Source: Atribacterota bacterium
Lineage (GTDB): Bacteria; Atribacterota; Phoenicimicrobiia; Phoenicimicrobiales; Phoenicimicrobiaceae
Assembly: GCA_030668465.1 (NCBI GenBank)
Contig: DAOUTX010000046.1
Span: 1-7,936, forward strand
Direction of reading: 5' to 3'
DNA: 7,936 nucleotides
In this document: positions 5,409 to 7,936 of the stretch, piece after piece
Numbering within the stretch: position 1 is the stretch's first letter
Layout: each line of letters begins with the position of its first letter
Made by a program: the position numbers and the translations under genes
Notes under the pieces: model-generated
What the model was told of the DNA's origin: nothing
The model's database searches: none
What the model saw: only the letters and a program-made list of their open reading frames with translations

Positions 5409-7556
5409 ATGAAGAAATTAGATAATTTAAATTCGAGACAGCAAGAAGCAGTAAAAGTTAAAGAAGCCTCAATATTAGTTATTGCCGGTGCGGGTAGCGG
5501 AAAAACAAAAGTTCTAACCCATAGGATTGCTTATTTAATTTTTCAGAAGAAGATAAATCCCAGAAATATATTAGCTGTTACCTTTACTAACAAAGCCGCT
5601 CAAGAGATGAAAGATAGAATTGAATTTATAAGTAAAGATATTTCCAATAGAAAGATAATGGAAGGTTTATGGATGGGTACTTTTCATTCTATTTGTGCAA
5701 GGATTTTACGTCATGAGATAGATATCCTGGGCTACGATAAAAATTTTGTTATTTATGATAAGGGCGATCAGCTTAGCATGATAAGAAGATGTCTTAAGAC
5801 TCTCGATTTAGATAGTAAAAAATATAGTCCAAATATTATTTCATCTATAATAGATAAAGCCAAGAATAATTTGGAGGATGTAGAGAAATTTGAGTATAAT
5901 GCCCTGAACTTTTATAAGAAAATTGTGGCCAGAGTGTACAAACAGTATCAAGAAGAATTGTTTGAAAATAACGCTCTGGATTTTAGCGATTTGATTTTAT
6001 TAACTGTGAAACTCTTTAAAGAAAAGCCTGAAATTTTAGAAAATTATCAGAACAAATTTAAATATACCTTAGTGGATGAATATCAGGATATAAATTTTGC
6101 TCAATATCAGTTAGTAAAATTACTTTCGGGAAAATATAATAGTTTATTCGTAGTGGGTGATCCTGACCAGAGTATTTATAAATTTAGAGGAGCTGATTTA
6201 AGCAATATTTTAAGATTTGAACAGGATTTTCCTCACAGTAGAGTAATTAAATTAGAACAGAATTATCGGTCTACTAAAGTGATATTAGAGGGAGCTAAGA
6301 ATCTGATAAAACATAACAGAAATCGTAAGGAAAAGGAACTATGGACTGATAAAAAAGGTGGGGAAAAGATAAGGTGTTATGAAGCAACCAGTGCCCTTGA
6401 TGAAGCAGTATTTGTAAGTCAGAAGATTATAAAATTAAATAAGGAAAAAGATAAAGATTTTAAAGATTTTGCTATTTTATACAGGACTAATGCGCAATCG
6501 AGAGCTTTTGAAGAGGTTTTTAGTAAAGAGGGCATTCCTTTTCGGGTAGTAGGGGGATTAAGATTTTACGAAAGAAAGGAAGTAAAAGATATTCTGGCTT
6601 ATCTACGTTTTATTCATGATCAAAAAGATGGAGTAAATTTTTTAAGGATTATTAACAATACCAAATTAGGAATAGGCAGGATTACTTTAAGTAAAATAGA
6701 AGAATTAGCCAGAAAAAATAATTTAAATTTTCACCAGGCCTTAAAACAGGGATTAAAGGCAATAAAAATAGCTACAGACAGGAAAGAAGCAATAAATAAA
6801 TTTACTTCCCTTATTGATGAGCTTAATGAAAAGAAAAAAGAAATCAAAGGGAGCGAACTGCTCGTAGAGTTAATAAAAGAAATCAACTATTATGAGGAAC
6901 TAAAAAAAGAAGGGGAATTCAAAGCTCAAAGCAAAATCGAAAATATAAAGGAATTGATCCTGGCAGTACAAGAGTTTGAAGAGAACAACGAAGATAAATC
7001 CCTAACCGCCTTTTTAGAATACGTTGCTTTAATTACGGATATTGACCTTTACAAAAGAGAAGAGGATGTAGTTACAGTTATGACCCTGCATAGTGCCAAG
7101 GGTTTAGAATTTCCGGTGGTTTTTATTACCGGGTTTGAGGAAGGTATATTTCCTCATTCTCGTTCCTTGAATAGTGGGGAGGAATTAGAAGAAGAAAGAA
7201 GGTTGTGTTATGTGGGAATGACCAGGGCGAAAGAAAGGTTATATTTGACTTATACCTGGAGAAGAAATTTAAATGGTAATACCTTGTTCAACAGTGTTTC
7301 TCGATTTCTTTCTGAAATTCCAAAACATCTTAAAGAAAAAGTAGGTATAGAAAGGGGAGAAGAAATTCCTTCACTTGATAATAGAAGGGAAAAAATTGAA
7401 GTAATCGTGGGAGATAAGATAAGGCATGCGGATTGGGGAATAGGGGTTATATTAAATAAAATAGATACTGAAAATGATATTTTTATAACTGTGGATTTTA
7501 AAAGAGTGGGACTAAAAAAATTATCGATTAATTTCGCACCATTGGAGAAAATATAG
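5409..7556 (+). CDS. pcrA: ATP-dependent 3'-5' DNA helicase PcrA/UvrD (SF1A)
   Basis: This motor unwinds DNA in repair, rolling-circle replication and clearing of protein-DNA or transcription blocks. At 715 residues it is slightly shorter than Bacillus PcrA. All SF1A motifs are intact: Q motif LNSRQQEAV (7-15), Walker A AGAGSGKT (26-33), Ia VTFTNKAAQEM (57-67), II LVDEYQD (221-227, Asp223/Glu224), III VVGDPDQSIYKFRGAD (248-263), IV LEQNYRST (282-289), V TVMTLHSAKGLEFPVVF (556-572) and VI RRLCYVGMTRAKERLYL (597-613, Arg606). A short linker leads to a C-terminal Tudor-like domain, GDKIRHADWGIGVI to FAPLEKI (about 668-715), which in PcrA/UvrD contacts RNA polymerase. The start fits the family N-terminus, and a TAG four codons upstream in frame excludes an earlier one. 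The ribosome site is poor: AGGAG at 5389-5393 is 15 nt away and only AGAAGA is closer. Rep lacks this C-terminal region; UvrD and PcrA are not separable here. Confidence 0.95.
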   Translation: MKKLDNLNSRQQEAVKVKEASILVIAGAGSGKTKVLTHRIAYLIFQKKINPRNILAVTFTNKAAQEMKDRIEFISKDISNRKIMEGLWMGTFHSICARILRHEIDILGYDKNFVIYDKGDQLSMIRRCLKTLDLDSKKYSPNIISSIIDKAKNNLEDVEKFEYNALNFYKKIVARVYKQYQEELFENNALDFSDLILLTVKLFKEKPEILENYQNKFKYTLVDEYQDINFAQYQLVKLLSGKYNSLFVVGDPDQSIYKFRGADLSNILRFEQDFPHSRVIKLEQNYRSTKVILEGAKNLIKHNRNRKEKELWTDKKGGEKIRCYEATSALDEAVFVSQKIIKLNKEKDKDFKDFAILYRTNAQSRAFEEVFSKEGIPFRVVGGLRFYERKEVKDILAYLRFIHDQKDGVNFLRIINNTKLGIGRITLSKIEELARKNNLNFHQALKQGLKAIKIATDRKEAINKFTSLIDELNEKKKEIKGSELLVELIKEINYYEELKKEGEFKAQSKIENIKELILAVQEFEENNEDKSLTAFLEYVALITDIDLYKREEDVVTVMTLHSAKGLEFPVVFITGFEEGIFPHSRSLNSGEELEEERRLCYVGMTRAKERLYLTYTWRRNLNGNTLFNSVSRFLSEIPKHLKEKVGIERGEEIPSLDNRREKIEVIVGDKIRHADWGIGVILNKIDTENDIFITVDFKRVGLKKLSINFAPLEKI

Positions 7557-7569
7557 CGTATAGAAGTAC

Positions 7570-7597
7570 AGTGATGAGTAATTTGTAATGAGTAATG
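7570..7597 (-). repeat. Two tandem 14-nt units, inverse of those at 2168-2209
   Basis: Read on the plus strand the units are AGTGATGAGTAATT (7570-7583) and TGTAATGAGTAATG (7584-7597). The second is 13 of 14 identical to the reverse complement of TATTACTCATTACA at 2168-2181, and the first is 11 of 14. It lies 13 nt after the pcrA stop and overlaps the left end of the strong hairpin. Confidence 0.65.
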
Positions 7598-7630
7598 TGT
7601 GGGAGCTCGATTCATCGAGTCCCCACACAT
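7595..7630. terminator. Strong 36-nt hairpin between convergent genes, possible bidirectional terminator
   Basis: ATGTGTGGG (7595-7603) pairs with CCCACACAT (7622-7630). After one A-C mismatch and a G-U pair, CTCGAT (7606-7611) pairs with ATCGAG (7614-7619) around TC; opening the last pair leaves a 4-nt loop. It lies 38 nt after the pcrA stop and 18 nt from the stop of the opposing PPIase gene, the classic place for a shared terminator. No T tract follows on either strand, so intrinsic termination would be unusual. The tip TCGATTCATCGA links it to the palindrome at 4628-4639, so it may instead be a dispersed repeat used in this role. Confidence 0.55.
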
Positions 7631-7632
7631 CT

Positions 7633-7650
7633 TACGCCATACTCGATACT
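7633..7650 (+). repeat. Degenerate 7-nt repeat at the PPIase 3' end
   Basis: TACGCCA, TACTCGA and TACT follow each other with a 7-nt period, resembling the TACGAGA units at 2317-2351. The last unit overlaps the stop codon of the minus-strand PPIase gene (7649-7651). It is short and diverged, so the relation is tentative. Confidence 0.4.
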
Positions 7651-7936
7651 ATTGCAATGCTTCTTCATTTATTTCGATTTCTGATTTGCTTTTTAATTCT
7701 TCTAAGAGATTTTCAAAAGCTTCTTTTTGTTTATCAGGCAGCAAAGTCTGAATAATGTCCTCTTTAACCTCTTCAAGAGTTTTAATGGTTTCTGGTTTTT
7801 TCTCAGTGATTTTTAAAATATGGAAACCGAAATCAGTCTTAATTACTTCGCTTAATTCTTCCAATTCTAAGGCGAAGACTACCTCTTCAATTTCTGGGAT
7901 TATTGTACCTTTAGTCGAATATCCCAAATCTCCACC
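7649..7936 (-). CDS. Parvulin-type peptidyl-prolyl cis-trans isomerase, C-terminal part (5' end outside window)
   Basis: These enzymes (PpiC/PrsA/SurA-like) catalyse proline cis-trans isomerisation and usually help fold exported proteins outside the cytoplasmic membrane. The minus-strand frame is open to the window edge, giving 95 residues; the TTG at 7927 is internal (GGD-L-GYS), not a true start. The first residues GGDLGYSTKGTIIPEIEEVV, and then TDFGFHILKITEK, are the second half of the parvulin domain, where family members show GGDLGWF and FGYHIIKV. The remainder is a charged, Lys/Glu-rich helical tail ending EINEEALQ, then TAG. The signal peptide, lipobox or N-terminal chaperone domain that would separate PrsA from SurA is not in the window, so no gene symbol is given. 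The gene converges on pcrA with a hairpin between them. Confidence 0.88.
   Translation of the reverse strand, partial: GGDLGYSTKGTIIPEIEEVVFALELEELSEVIKTDFGFHILKITEKKPETIKTLEEVKEDIIQTLLPDKQKEAFENLLEELKSKSEIEINEEALQ

Noticed and set aside
7250..7630. 126-codon minus-strand ORF opposite the end of pcrA
   Set aside because: It lies antisense to the well-conserved C-terminal domain of PcrA, has no recognisable domain or ribosome site, and its start falls in the intergenic hairpin.

Overview
The window is AT-rich bacterial DNA with ordinary housekeeping genes separated by unusually repeat-laden intergenic spacers. Strong Shine-Dalgarno sites (AAGGAGGT, AAAGGGG), a class Ib aspartate aminotransferase and PurB and PcrA proteins resembling those of Bacillus point to a bacterium, possibly Firmicutes-like or a low-GC uncultivated lineage (Atribacterota-like genomes are one possibility). 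The window holds no rRNA or other taxonomic marker, so this is only an inference. TAG, TAA and TGA all appear as stops; TAG ends purB, the aspartate aminotransferase, pcrA and the PPIase.

Layout on the plus strand: the 3' part of purB (1-801), a 327-nt AT-rich spacer with a possible promoter and a leader hairpin, murI (1129-1944), a 480-nt spacer built from several repeat families (1945-2424), ilvE (2425-3333) and a class I aminotransferase (3380-4573) 46 nt behind it. Next come a hairpin repeat element (4621-4692), a broken Mut7-C-type gene (4731-5189), a 181-bp element with long terminal inverted repeats (5188-5368) and pcrA (5409-7556). At the right edge the 3' end of a parvulin-type peptidyl-prolyl isomerase gene lies on the minus strand (7649-7936), converging on pcrA, with a strong hairpin between them.

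Functions: purB serves purine synthesis, murI supplies D-glutamate for peptidoglycan, and ilvE plus the aspartate aminotransferase form a probable two-gene amino-acid transaminase operon. PcrA is a DNA repair/replication helicase with its C-terminal RNA-polymerase-binding domain, and the PPIase is probably an exported folding factor. These genes do not form one pathway.

I found no convincing new multi-gene system. What merits a second look is the decayed Mut7-C gene (in-frame amber codon, both expected catalytic aspartates gone) sitting between two inverted-repeat elements, and the recurrence of the same short repeat families (14-bp TATTACTCATTACA-type, 7-bp TACGAGA-type, and palindromes tipped TCGATTYATCGA) in separate spacers.
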